Assembly: GCA_964369225.1 (NCBI GenBank)
Contig: CAYJER010000008.1
Location: 5,495 to 69,494, forward strand
Source of the DNA: SIG603 sp964369225
GTDB lineage: Bacteria > Bacillota > Clostridia > Oscillospirales > Acutalibacteraceae
DNA: 64,000 nt
Direction of reading: 5' to 3'
Shown: positions 49,133 to 57,803 of the stretch, in pieces
Numbering within the stretch: the first letter of the stretch is position 1
Layout of the letters: each line of letters starts with the position of its first letter
Notes under the pieces: generated by a model
The model's input: only the letters and a program-made list of their open reading frames with translations
Told to the model about the DNA's origin: nothing
Database searches by the model: none
Position numbers and translations under genes: made by a program

Positions 49133-52100
49133 ATGAAAAAACTAATTAAACGTTTAATCTCGGGTGCTTTGTGCTTATCAGTATTAGTACCGGTATTGCC
49201 TCAAACACTGGCGTATCAACAAGATGTGTACGCAGAGCAAACATTTACACAGGCTAGTACACAAGCAAGTGTAAATGTCGGTGTCTCTACAGGGCATGAT
49301 TTTGAGGCTTTGGCTGGCGGAACTATGGGTAGTCCAACAGACGGACTAGGCTCTAGAAAAGGCTCTTATGAATTGTCTCAAAAGTACAACAACACAATAG
49401 GCGGTGACACCTGCCTAGAAATCAAAAGAGCTAGTGGACAATTTGAGATCACAACAAATTTCCAAAGTACTGAAAGTCCTAAAATAGGTAAAACTGTTTC
49501 TTTCGACGTTTACTATGAAAATGTTGAAAATCAAGGCGCTAACATGATATATCTTAGAGGTTATGCTCCTGATGATGATAAATCAAAAGAAATTTATTTC
49601 GGTTCAAACTATAATGGTAGTTTAGGTCAGCAAACAATTTTTTACAGATATAAAGGAACTACCACTGCTAACACACAGGTACATACAACTATTCCTGTTA
49701 AAGAGGGTTGGAACAATTTCGTTGTCGATTATTCCAAGAAGGGCGAGGTTAGCCTTATATGGAATGGAGATGTAGCTAATAAAATTGTTATTCCTACAAA
49801 AGATGGCGAATTCAGCGGATTTATAGATGCCTCATTTGTAGATTTTTGGTCTAATTCAAGCTCTACTGCTAGTATGTATGTAGATAATGTAACGCTAACA
49901 ACTCCACCACAAATTCCAACTGACATAATAGTTGATGATGTAAACAATACTTTAGATTGGACAAATTATTATGGTTTTAACGATGTTTCTCAATATGAGT
50001 ACACAGTTGACGGTGGTTTAAGCTATAACATTTGTGACTCTAAACCTGAAATTATAGGAAATATAGATGCAGATAAAGTTGGTGTTAGAGTTAAAACTCC
50101 AACTGATGATGTAGTTAATGAAACTATATGGGCAGAAGATGAGTTCACTTATTCTCCTATGCAGACTGTCATGTTCGAGGATGAGTCTGATTTAGCTGCA
50201 TTTAGTGTTAGAAGTGATGGTGTTTTTGAACTTAGCACAGATTATTCAAGAAGTGGACTATACTCAGCAAAAATCGGTTCTGAGTCTGTTGCTCAAGGCT
50301 ACAACCAATGGCAGTTTGAGATAACTCAAAATCTAGGTGAAACCCTTGAGGGTAAGGTTGTCAACATGTGGATGTATGACGAACAAATACAAAACAATCT
50401 TCTAATGACAACATATAACACAGCTACTGGAAACACAGATAAAGTAGGCTTAGGTATTGGTAATGGTATAAACAGCGGTAAGGGCGAAGACTATTACTAT
50501 TATAGACTTTTTAACGATGGCATCCAAACTACATCTAATGTAGAGCGTACAGATGATTGGCATCAATTCACATGGGACTACACAACTGCTGGTAAGTGTA
50601 TGATATATGTAGATGGAATTAAGGTTGCTGAAACTGCTGTTGATGGTTTCAACGCTTTCCAAATGATGGACTACTGGTCAAACCAAAGTCATAATGTTTA
50701 TATAGATGACTTCTCTATAACAGATGGAAATACAACTGTTGAAGTTCCTTTAGCTCCAACTAATCCTGTAGTAACTGATACAGAAGAATCAGATAGCTTT
50801 GGTTTTACAGTTGTAGAGGGTAGTGAAGACCTATCTTTATATGAATATTCTGTAGACGCTGGAAAGACTTTCTCTACTGTTACTTCTAATCCAATTATTT
50901 TAAGTGGTAACGGATACGACGTAGGAGAAGTCATGGTAAGACTTAAAGCAGAAGATGGTAAACTTCCTGGTGCTGTTTTAAGAAATGATAAGATATTCAC
51001 AGACCCAGATTATGCCTATAGTACACAGCTTCAAGCTATGTATGATAGAGTTGCATCTTTCTATGAGAAAGATTACACAGCTGAAACATGGGTAGCTGTA
51101 GAAACAGCACTAGCTAAAGCAGATGAAGCATTTGCAAATAAAGCTGGCTACCTTGATGCTGTAAACGCATTAAAAACTGCCGAGGATAATCTAGTTCAAC
51201 AAATTCCAGATTTATTAGAATACGGATTTGATTCAGAAGAAGAAGAAAATCCATTTAGATTAATTTATGGTACTCCAGATTGGGATGAAATAACTAATTT
51301 ATCTGTTCACGGAACTCAAGCTTTTAGAGTATATCCTGAATACATCAACGGACAATATATCATTAAATATTCATACTCATTTGCTGATGTTCTAACAGAC
51401 AAAGTTCTTGATATGTTTATGGTTGAGACAGACGGTTCTTATGAGCTAACTCTTAAAGACTCAACAACAAACAACGGAATTATACTTTATGTTGGCACTA
51501 CAAACTACATGGCAAAGACAATAGTAGACGGAGTTGAGTCAGCACCTATCGACACAGGTATACGCCGTAGCGGTTGGAATAGACCTGAATTTAACTTCAC
51601 TTTAAACGAGGGCGTAAAATGCTATTTTGAAGAGAGAAACTTCCTTAACACTGATGTTATAAACGGCTTTGACACAATAGAAGTTGAGTATACACATTCA
51701 TCTGACGCTGGCTTCTTTACAATGGACGAGCTTAGAATAAGAGAAGAAAACCCTATCACAGAGATTATCTTAGATGATACATCTGCTGTAATCCCTTATT
51801 ATGATTCATACGAGATGAACATAAACAATTGGGAGACTAAAACAGAGAAAGACTACCCAACAACTGATAAAATCACATGGGTATCAACTAATCCTGAAGT
51901 TGCATTTGTAACATTAGGTGGCTCTATTGAAAATCACGGCGTAGGAACTGCACAAGTTACTGCAACTGCTACAAGTGGCACTAGTGCAACTATGAATGTA
52001 GAATGCGTTGATTTAGGTGTAGAGCAAGTTCAAATATCTGTAAGCGACTATAACGACACTCCAAACTTCTCTGAAACAGTAACAATCGAGCCAGGTTCAA

Positions 52101-54370
52101 AGAAAGTTATCAACGCTATTTTAACACCAGCTGGTGTAACAAACAGAAGTACTTCATGGCAATCAGACAACACATCTGTAGTTACAGTAAACGCAGGTGA
52201 ATTAACAGCGGTTGGAGTTGGTGAAGCTGTAGTTACAGTTACAACAGAAGACGGCAACAAGACCGACACAATTAATGTAATTGTTAAAGAAGATGATTTC
52301 AATTACGGCACAGAGCTTTACGTTGCAACTAACGGTAACGACTTCACAGGTGACGGAAGTATTGAAAACCCTTACGCAACTATCGAAAGAGCAAGAGACG
52401 AAATTCGTACAAATTCTGATCTACCTGAAAACGGTGCAGTAGTGTATATCCGTGGTGGAAAATATACTATATTAAACGGAATTGAATTTGAAGAGCAAGA
52501 CCAAGGCTCTGACTCAACACCTATAAAATATGAGGCTTACAACGATGAAGAAGTTTCATTTGTAGGAACTATAGATCTTACAGCTTCTGACATGTCAAAA
52601 GTTACAGATCAAAGCATAATTGAAAAATTACCAGAGGCTTCAAAAGATAAAGTCTACACAGTAGATCTAAGTTCTTATATCAATACTCATAAAGACCTAC
52701 AATATGTAGGACATTCAGCTGGTGTTATCTCATGGCTATTAGAAGAGCAAGAGAAAAACTACCTATATCCATACTACTCATTGTCATTTGGCGGCGAAAT
52801 TCAAACACTTTCACGCTGGCCTAATGAGGGTGAAACTCCAAGTGGTTCATCATATGCAGGCTACACAAGAATTAACACAGTAATAAATCCTGGTGCTAAT
52901 GTAAGATACTGGCAAGACGATGTTTATGGTAGAGACGAGTGGGTTCACCCAGATGACAGAGACCCATATGACACATTTGAAATCGCTTCAACCGAGCTTA
53001 GCAAGAGAATGCAAAATTGGGTAGGTATTCCAACAGATGGTTCAGATATACTAGACATGGATATCTATATGTCAGGTTATTGGTGGACAGATTTCTCTGA
53101 CCAGTCTGCACAAGTTAGATACATCGACGGAGTAAACTTAAAGTCAGATGTTCCATCTGCTTACTCTGCAAGAAACTCTCAATCTTATAACAGATTCTAT
53201 GTTTATAACCTAATTCAAGAGCTTGATATTCCAGGCGAGTGGTATTTTGATCAAACAGATTATCAATTATACTTCTATCCACCAGAGGACGCAGATATGA
53301 CAAGCGATACAGCTTTACAAATTTCTGCACTTGAAGAAGTAATGTTTACATTTACAGATACTAAAAACTTAACAGTATCAGGAATAGACATTACAGGTGT
53401 TCTAAACTATGGTATTATCATTGAAGGATGCGACGATGTAGCATTCAAAAACTCAACAGTTAAGGCTACAGAGCTAAGAGCTGGTACAATTAGAGATACT
53501 GCTGAAAACGAAGTATTCAACTGTGGTTTTGAAAATGTTGAATTCTTTGACGTAAACGGTGGTGTAAACATTTCAGGTGGAGATGAATTTACATTAGAGT
53601 CAAGAAACAACTATGTAATTAATTGTCACTTTAAGAATTTCGCAACTGTAAATAAATCTTATAACCCTGCTGTAAACTTAGGCGGTATAGGAAATATTAT
53701 TTCATCTTGTATAATGGAAGAGGGTCCACATAATGCGATTATGTATTACGGACAAGACCATGTAATTGAATTTACAGAGATATTTGATGTTGTTACTGAA
53801 GCTAAAGACCAAGCCGCTATTTATACAGGACGTAACGCCCTACAAAGAGGTACAGTCATCAGAAACAACTATATCCATGACATTCCTAAGGGAACAGGTA
53901 ATCCAAACTCTGCAATTTATCTTGATGACGTAACCGCTGGTGTAGATATTATCGACAACGTATTCGAGAACGTAGGCTGGGGTGTATTTGTAAACGGAGG
54001 CCGTGATACTCATATACAAGACAACACATTTATTAACTGTGGAAACGGTGCTGTTATAAATGACTGGGGCTATATTGGTTGTAACGGTTGGTATGAAACA
54101 GCTGTTGGACTTCTAAAAGACCCTAACTCACTAGAACCTACTACAGTTCCATGGAGAGATGAGACTAGCGTATATGGAAAATATGAGCATTTAGCTACAT
54201 TGCTTGACGATTCTCCATACCACAGCAAGTACAACACAATTATAAACAACACCTATATAACAGGTAATGACAGTATATCACTTGTAAACTACATGTCAAG
54301 AGGTGTACAAAAAGATGCAACATCAGCCTTACAAGACTGGTATTTCGAGAAAGACAATATAATAGAATAA
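49133..54370 (+). CDS. Giant secreted parallel beta-helix protein with Big_2 and FIVAR domains (paralogue 2)
   Basis: A 1745-residue exported protein, nearly identical in length and domain order to the one at 15025. Signal peptide about 1-28; beta-sandwich regions to about 620; FIVAR-like helices about 627-695; sandwich to about 870; Big_2 repeats about 876-1055; right-handed beta-helix from about 1061 (motif ELYVATNGNDFTGDGS) to the end, with GEWYFDQTDYQLYFYP near 1368. The helix region is the most conserved part between paralogues (for example AIYTGRN-LQRG and PKGTGNPNSAIYLDD). Probably a polysaccharide lyase or GH141-like hydrolase; substrate unknown. It precedes the GH30 gene, whose own promoter suggests separate expression. 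AAAGGAG precedes the ATG. Confidence 0.88.
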   Translation: MKKLIKRLISGALCLSVLVPVLPQTLAYQQDVYAEQTFTQASTQASVNVGVSTGHDFEALAGGTMGSPTDGLGSRKGSYELSQKYNNTIGGDTCLEIKRASGQFEITTNFQSTESPKIGKTVSFDVYYENVENQGANMIYLRGYAPDDDKSKEIYFGSNYNGSLGQQTIFYRYKGTTTANTQVHTTIPVKEGWNNFVVDYSKKGEVSLIWNGDVANKIVIPTKDGEFSGFIDASFVDFWSNSSSTASMYVDNVTLTTPPQIPTDIIVDDVNNTLDWTNYYGFNDVSQYEYTVDGGLSYNICDSKPEIIGNIDADKVGVRVKTPTDDVVNETIWAEDEFTYSPMQTVMFEDESDLAAFSVRSDGVFELSTDYSRSGLYSAKIGSESVAQGYNQWQFEITQNLGETLEGKVVNMWMYDEQIQNNLLMTTYNTATGNTDKVGLGIGNGINSGKGEDYYYYRLFNDGIQTTSNVERTDDWHQFTWDYTTAGKCMIYVDGIKVAETAVDGFNAFQMMDYWSNQSHNVYIDDFSITDGNTTVEVPLAPTNPVVTDTEESDSFGFTVVEGSEDLSLYEYSVDAGKTFSTVTSNPIILSGNGYDVGEVMVRLKAEDGKLPGAVLRNDKIFTDPDYAYSTQLQAMYDRVASFYEKDYTAETWVAVETALAKADEAFANKAGYLDAVNALKTAEDNLVQQIPDLLEYGFDSEEEENPFRLIYGTPDWDEITNLSVHGTQAFRVYPEYINGQYIIKYSYSFADVLTDKVLDMFMVETDGSYELTLKDSTTNNGIILYVGTTNYMAKTIVDGVESAPIDTGIRRSGWNRPEFNFTLNEGVKCYFEERNFLNTDVINGFDTIEVEYTHSSDAGFFTMDELRIREENPITEIILDDTSAVIPYYDSYEMNINNWETKTEKDYPTTDKITWVSTNPEVAFVTLGGSIENHGVGTAQVTATATSGTSATMNVECVDLGVEQVQISVSDYNDTPNFSETVTIEPGSKKVINAILTPAGVTNRSTSWQSDNTSVVTVNAGELTAVGVGEAVVTVTTEDGNKTDTINVIVKEDDFNYGTELYVATNGNDFTGDGSIENPYATIERARDEIRTNSDLPENGAVVYIRGGKYTILNGIEFEEQDQGSDSTPIKYEAYNDEEVSFVGTIDLTASDMSKVTDQSIIEKLPEASKDKVYTVDLSSYINTHKDLQYVGHSAGVISWLLEEQEKNYLYPYYSLSFGGEIQTLSRWPNEGETPSGSSYAGYTRINTVINPGANVRYWQDDVYGRDEWVHPDDRDPYDTFEIASTELSKRMQNWVGIPTDGSDILDMDIYMSGYWWTDFSDQSAQVRYIDGVNLKSDVPSAYSARNSQSYNRFYVYNLIQELDIPGEWYFDQTDYQLYFYPPEDADMTSDTALQISALEEVMFTFTDTKNLTVSGIDITGVLNYGIIIEGCDDVAFKNSTVKATELRAGTIRDTAENEVFNCGFENVEFFDVNGGVNISGGDEFTLESRNNYVINCHFKNFATVNKSYNPAVNLGGIGNIISSCIMEEGPHNAIMYYGQDHVIEFTEIFDVVTEAKDQAAIYTGRNALQRGTVIRNNYIHDIPKGTGNPNSAIYLDDVTAGVDIIDNVFENVGWGVFVNGGRDTHIQDNTFINCGNGAVINDWGYIGCNGWYETAVGLLKDPNSLEPTTVPWRDETSVYGKYEHLATLLDDSPYHSKYNTIINNTYITGNDSISLVNYMSRGVQKDATSALQDWYFEKDNIIE

Positions 54371-54379
54371 TACTTAAAT

Positions 54380-54412
54380 GGCTTGTGGCGATATCGTCAC
54401 AAGCCGTTTTTT
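54380..54412 (+). terminator. Terminator of beta-helix gene 2
   Basis: Stem GGCTTGTG/CACAAGCC with a central dyad, followed by GTTTTTTCG; ten bp after the stop. Confidence 0.9.
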
Positions 54413-54446
54413 CGTTTAAACCAATTCGTTAAAACGCACAATTTGA

Positions 54447-54525
54447 TGTAGGGCAAGGGCTCTGCTCTTGCCGCAAGTCAGTTAAAAGTCCTAGTTTTCG
54501 GCAAGAGCAGAGCCCTTGCCCTACA
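54447..54525. repeat. Palindromic element PAL-8 (CAAGGGCTCTGCTCTTGCC stem)
   Basis: Arms 54447-54471 and 54501-54525 with TGTAGGG/CCCTACA ends and a stem different in sequence from other copies but complementary between arms and folded within each arm (GGCAAG/CTTGCC). Flank GTTAAAACGCACAATTTGA matches other copies. Confidence 0.85.
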
Positions 54526-54577
54526 TGGATAAATTTTCTAATAAAAAGTAAAAATCTAAAACATTTTTTGATTTACT

Positions 54578-54595
54578 ATTTACATTTATGTAAAT
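54578..54595 (+). promoter_or_regulatory. Palindromic operator at the GH30 promoter
   Basis: Perfect 8-bp arms ATTTACAT and ATGTAAAT around TT, overlapping the -35 box (TTTACA at 54579-54584) of a promoter with TATAAT at 54602-54607 and a 17-bp spacer. The position suggests repression by a sugar-responsive regulator. Confidence 0.7.
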
Positions 54596-54607
54596 TAGTA
54601 GTATAAT
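54579..54607 (+). promoter_or_regulatory. sigma-A promoter of the GH30 gene
   Basis: -35 TTTACA (54579-54584), 17-bp spacer, -10 TATAAT (54602-54607), about 32 bp before the start. Confidence 0.75.
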
Positions 54608-54639
54608 CATGGCATAAATATATAGGAAAGGATTTTGTT

Positions 54640-55956
54640 ATGAAGCTTACAAAATTATACACAGTTGAAATTCCAAACACTGTAAACTTTAAAGAGACAT
54701 CACAATTATGCGGAGACATTGGCGATCAACCAAACCAACCAACAAAAGGTGCGCATTTATTCATAAATTCTAAGATAGAATTGCAAACTATGGCAGGTAT
54801 CGGAGGTTCATTTAGTGAACTTGGCGGAAAGGCTATAAAATCACTTGATGAAGCTGGACAAGCTAAAGTAGGAGAAAGCCTATTTAAAGATAAGTTTAAC
54901 TTTTTTAGACTTCCTGTCGGTGCTAGCGATTTCGGAATAGACGCTTACAGCCTAAGCGAGACAGCAGACGACTTTGAAATGGAGCATTTTTCATTAGAGC
55001 GTGATGAAAAATACCTTATCCCTTACATGGAGATTGCAAAAAAATATTGTGAAGACATGAAAATTCACGCCTCACCATGGAGTCCTCCTCACTGGCTTAA
55101 AGACAACAACCAAATGGGTTCAGGAGGTAGCGTTATAGACAAACCTGAATACTATAAAGCATACGCTAAGTACTTTGCTAAGCTTGTAGAAAAACACGCT
55201 GAAAAGGGCTTTAACATAGCTAGAATTAACATTCAAAACGAGCCAGATGTAGACCCGCTATATCCTAGCTGTATTTTTCCACCTAAGCAAATGGGCATGT
55301 TTATCACAGAGTATATGAAACCTTATTTTGAAGAATTAGGTTTAGACACAGAGATTTTCGCAGGAACATTCAGATCTATCAATGGAGCGTCTGCCTGTGA
55401 CTTCCTAACAGAGAACGATGGAATCGAGAATGTTATTGACGGCATTGGCGTTCAATACTGCATGATGCAACCAATACATAATATTTTTGCTAAATATCCA
55501 AACCTTAAAATCATGCACACAGAGAGCAACTGCTTCCACGGTGAGAACTCATGGGAACAAGCTATTACTCTTTACATAAATATTGTAAATTACCTAAGTG
55601 CCGGCTGTGACGTGTTCACATACTGGAACATGATTCTTAACCAAGAGTCTAAAAGTTCATGGGGTTGGAATCAAAATAGTCTTATCACAATAGACGAGAA
55701 CGAAAAAACTATAAGATATAACCCAGACTACTATATCATGACTTTAGCAGCCGAGTGTATTAAACCAAATTCTGTTAGAGTTTCATACTCAAGCATGAAC
55801 AAGATTGGTTTCGCTGTAAAAAATGAAGATGGTTCTATTAACTTTATGGTAAGTAATTTCTCTGACAAAGAGGAAAAAGGCGATATTACAGTAGATGGCG
55901 TTAAGCTTGACATTACACTAGCTCCAATGAGCATTGAAACATATAGAATAGATTAA
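54640..55956 (+). CDS. GH30 glycoside hydrolase (glucosylceramidase-like)
   Basis: A 438-residue (beta/alpha)8 clan A enzyme with a C-terminal beta domain. Acid/base Glu lies in NIQNEPDVDP (about 201) and the nucleophile Glu in IMHTESNCF (about 294), spaced as in the family; substrate-contact motif SPWSPPHWLKDN precedes it. Family members cleave beta-linked glucosyl, glucuronyl-xylan or fucosyl substrates; the subfamily here is unresolved. No signal peptide, so it acts in the cytoplasm on imported glycans or glycosides. It follows beta-helix gene 2 but has its own promoter and a palindromic operator. AAAGGA precedes the ATG. Confidence 0.9.
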   Translation: MKLTKLYTVEIPNTVNFKETSQLCGDIGDQPNQPTKGAHLFINSKIELQTMAGIGGSFSELGGKAIKSLDEAGQAKVGESLFKDKFNFFRLPVGASDFGIDAYSLSETADDFEMEHFSLERDEKYLIPYMEIAKKYCEDMKIHASPWSPPHWLKDNNQMGSGGSVIDKPEYYKAYAKYFAKLVEKHAEKGFNIARINIQNEPDVDPLYPSCIFPPKQMGMFITEYMKPYFEELGLDTEIFAGTFRSINGASACDFLTENDGIENVIDGIGVQYCMMQPIHNIFAKYPNLKIMHTESNCFHGENSWEQAITLYINIVNYLSAGCDVFTYWNMILNQESKSSWGWNQNSLITIDENEKTIRYNPDYYIMTLAAECIKPNSVRVSYSSMNKIGFAVKNEDGSINFMVSNFSDKEEKGDITVDGVKLDITLAPMSIETYRID

Positions 55957-55982
55957 TTTAAATAGTGAAAATCACAAATTAA

Positions 55983-56102
55983 TGTAGGGGAGGGGTTTTC
56001 CATCCCGAAAAAACCAAGGGTTTAGCTAAATTAACAGGGAACGGTCAAAACCGTTCCCAACATTTGAATTTTATAAGCGACTCCAGTGGATATTATCCGC
56101 CT
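55983..56102. repeat. Degenerate palindromic element PAL-9
   Basis: A decayed left arm (TGTAGGGGAGGGGTTTTCC) is followed by the hairpin GGGAACGG/CCGTTCCC (56037-56058) and an isolated GGATATTATCCGCC fragment; arms no longer match each other. Confidence 0.6.
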
Positions 56103-56122
56103 GTGAAACTTAAGCAAAAACT

Positions 56123-56153
56123 AAAGCTGTGACACGTTTTGTGTCACAGCTTT
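56123..56153. terminator. Bidirectional terminator between GH30 and the CAP gene
   Basis: Perfect 13-bp stem AAAGCTGTGACAC/GTGTCACAGCTTT with 5-base loop; T-runs on both sides, serving both the GH30 gene (plus) and the dockerin gene (minus). Confidence 0.9.
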
Positions 56154-56161
56154 TATATGTT

Positions 56162-57736
56162 TTATACCACTGTTGAGACTACCGCAAATAATGCTAGCAC
56201 ATCTAAATTATTTATTGTACCGTTTTCATCAATGTCAGCATGTTCTAACACTATTGATAATTGACTGTCTGAAATATAATTTATTAGAGTGACTACATCT
56301 ACATTATTTATTCTTCCGTCACCGTTAATGTCGCCTAAGCTACCACTTACGGCATCGCTTTCCATGTTAATTATATAAAATCCATTGAAATCAGCAGTAT
56401 TAAAGCTGTCTGTTTTTGTCACAAATCCGTCAGCTTCTACAGTGAAAGGAATATTTGAATAGTTATCTAATCTTAATGTTACAACTCCGTTAATGTCGGC
56501 TTGGTAAACTTGTCCGTCAATAGTGATTTTTGCGTTAGGTATTGCTGTATCATTGTTTTGAACTCTTAATTGAATTTCACTTCTTTGTATTTCTGTCTCT
56601 AGGCTGAAAAAGTCAATGTCGTATTCAAGTGTAGTAGGTTGTCCGCTTGAAGTATAAAGTCCGCTAACACTTACATTAAAGACATCGCCGTCTTCAATAA
56701 ACCCTAGGCTGTCTAAGTCAGGTCTAAAAGTTATGGCTTTTTTCATTCCATAACCGTCGTCATCGACTGAAAGATGCATACCACTTGGAAAATATTCTCC
56801 ACTATCGCCTAATGCAGGAGTATTTTTATCGAACACCCATACTTCCCCATCGCTTTCTCTTGTTAAAGTGATTTCAAGATTATTTTTTGATGGAGCTTGA
56901 TATTCTGAACCTAAATTTATTGACCACGGATAAGAAACACCATTCGGATAATAAGACGGCCAGTTTTCATAATTAATTTCTGAATCGAATTGGAAATATT
57001 CTAAAGGAAAAGCGCCCTCAGATGGCCACGCTACATAAGATTGCGGAGTTCCTAAACCATCCTCAAACACGTGCATTGAAATTCTATTTCCACCATATGA
57101 GGCACCATCATACTGTGCATAACCTATGCCAAACTCTGTAGCATTAGGTCTTAGTATCCATCTTCTGTGGCCGGCTCTATCTAAATTATTCGAGCCCTCA
57201 TCTGCAACAAAACCTAATACTGCACCTGCAAGATTATTCACACCTGCCGAAATATTAGCCTCACTACAACCTAGATATCCTAAGTCAAAAAAGCTTTCTT
57301 CCATAGCCGAATCAGTCTTAATCGGAAAATGCGTAAACTGATTTGTTGCAGCCATTAAAACTGCTCCATGCTGTGAAATATTGTTAAGCTCATCAGTAAA
57401 CTCTATATTTTCGTAAGGCACATAAGCTAAATATCTTACCATTTTTAAGGCGTTTAGGGCATCGTCTATATATTGTTGTTGAATAGATCCCGCTGAATAT
57501 GGAGCTGTAAAACTAGGTTCAGTCTCATACTGAGCTACATAACTCCAGTTAAATCCATAGTGAGGATACAATTTCGCAGTGTCTACAACATCTGTAATGT
57601 CACGCTCTGTTTCCACATAGGTAGATATTTCTGCAAATGGTATAATATCATTAGAGGCTGTTTCTACAGCACCTACTTGCACAGTGAAAATAAAAAGCAA
57701 ACTGACTAAACAAGCAATAATTTTTTTCTTTAACAT
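56162..57736 (-). CDS. Secreted CAP-domain protein with type I dockerin
   Basis: A 524-residue exported protein: signal peptide (about 1-24), CAP/SCP-like domain (about 80-230, with HGAVLMAATNQFTHFP and GHRRWILRP), a middle beta-rich region (about 230-440), and a C-terminal type I dockerin (about 460-524) whose two calcium loops read DINGDGRINNVDVV and DIDENGTINNLDVL. The dockerin should bind a cohesin on a scaffold or surface protein, which is not encoded here. CAP proteins have varied, often unknown, roles. GGAGG precedes the ATG. It lies downstream of carB-dapF on the same strand. Confidence 0.9.
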   Translation of the reverse strand: MLKKKIIACLVSLLFIFTVQVGAVETASNDIIPFAEISTYVETERDITDVVDTAKLYPHYGFNWSYVAQYETEPSFTAPYSAGSIQQQYIDDALNALKMVRYLAYVPYENIEFTDELNNISQHGAVLMAATNQFTHFPIKTDSAMEESFFDLGYLGCSEANISAGVNNLAGAVLGFVADEGSNNLDRAGHRRWILRPNATEFGIGYAQYDGASYGGNRISMHVFEDGLGTPQSYVAWPSEGAFPLEYFQFDSEINYENWPSYYPNGVSYPWSINLGSEYQAPSKNNLEITLTRESDGEVWVFDKNTPALGDSGEYFPSGMHLSVDDDGYGMKKAITFRPDLDSLGFIEDGDVFNVSVSGLYTSSGQPTTLEYDIDFFSLETEIQRSEIQLRVQNNDTAIPNAKITIDGQVYQADINGVVTLRLDNYSNIPFTVEADGFVTKTDSFNTADFNGFYIINMESDAVSGSLGDINGDGRINNVDVVTLINYISDSQLSIVLEHADIDENGTINNLDVLALFAVVSTVV

Positions 57737-57768
57737 AAATTTCCTCCATATTTTTCATTAATTTCAAT

Positions 57769-57794
57769 CGCCTACATTATATATAATGTAGGCG
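57769..57794. repeat. 26-bp perfect palindrome between carB-dapF and the CAP gene
   Basis: CGCCTACATTAT followed by its complement, with central TATA. No T-run follows on the minus strand, so it is not a typical terminator; it might be a processing site, an operator of the CAP gene, or an element-end remnant. Confidence 0.6.
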
Positions 57795-57803
57795 AAATAA
57801 TTA

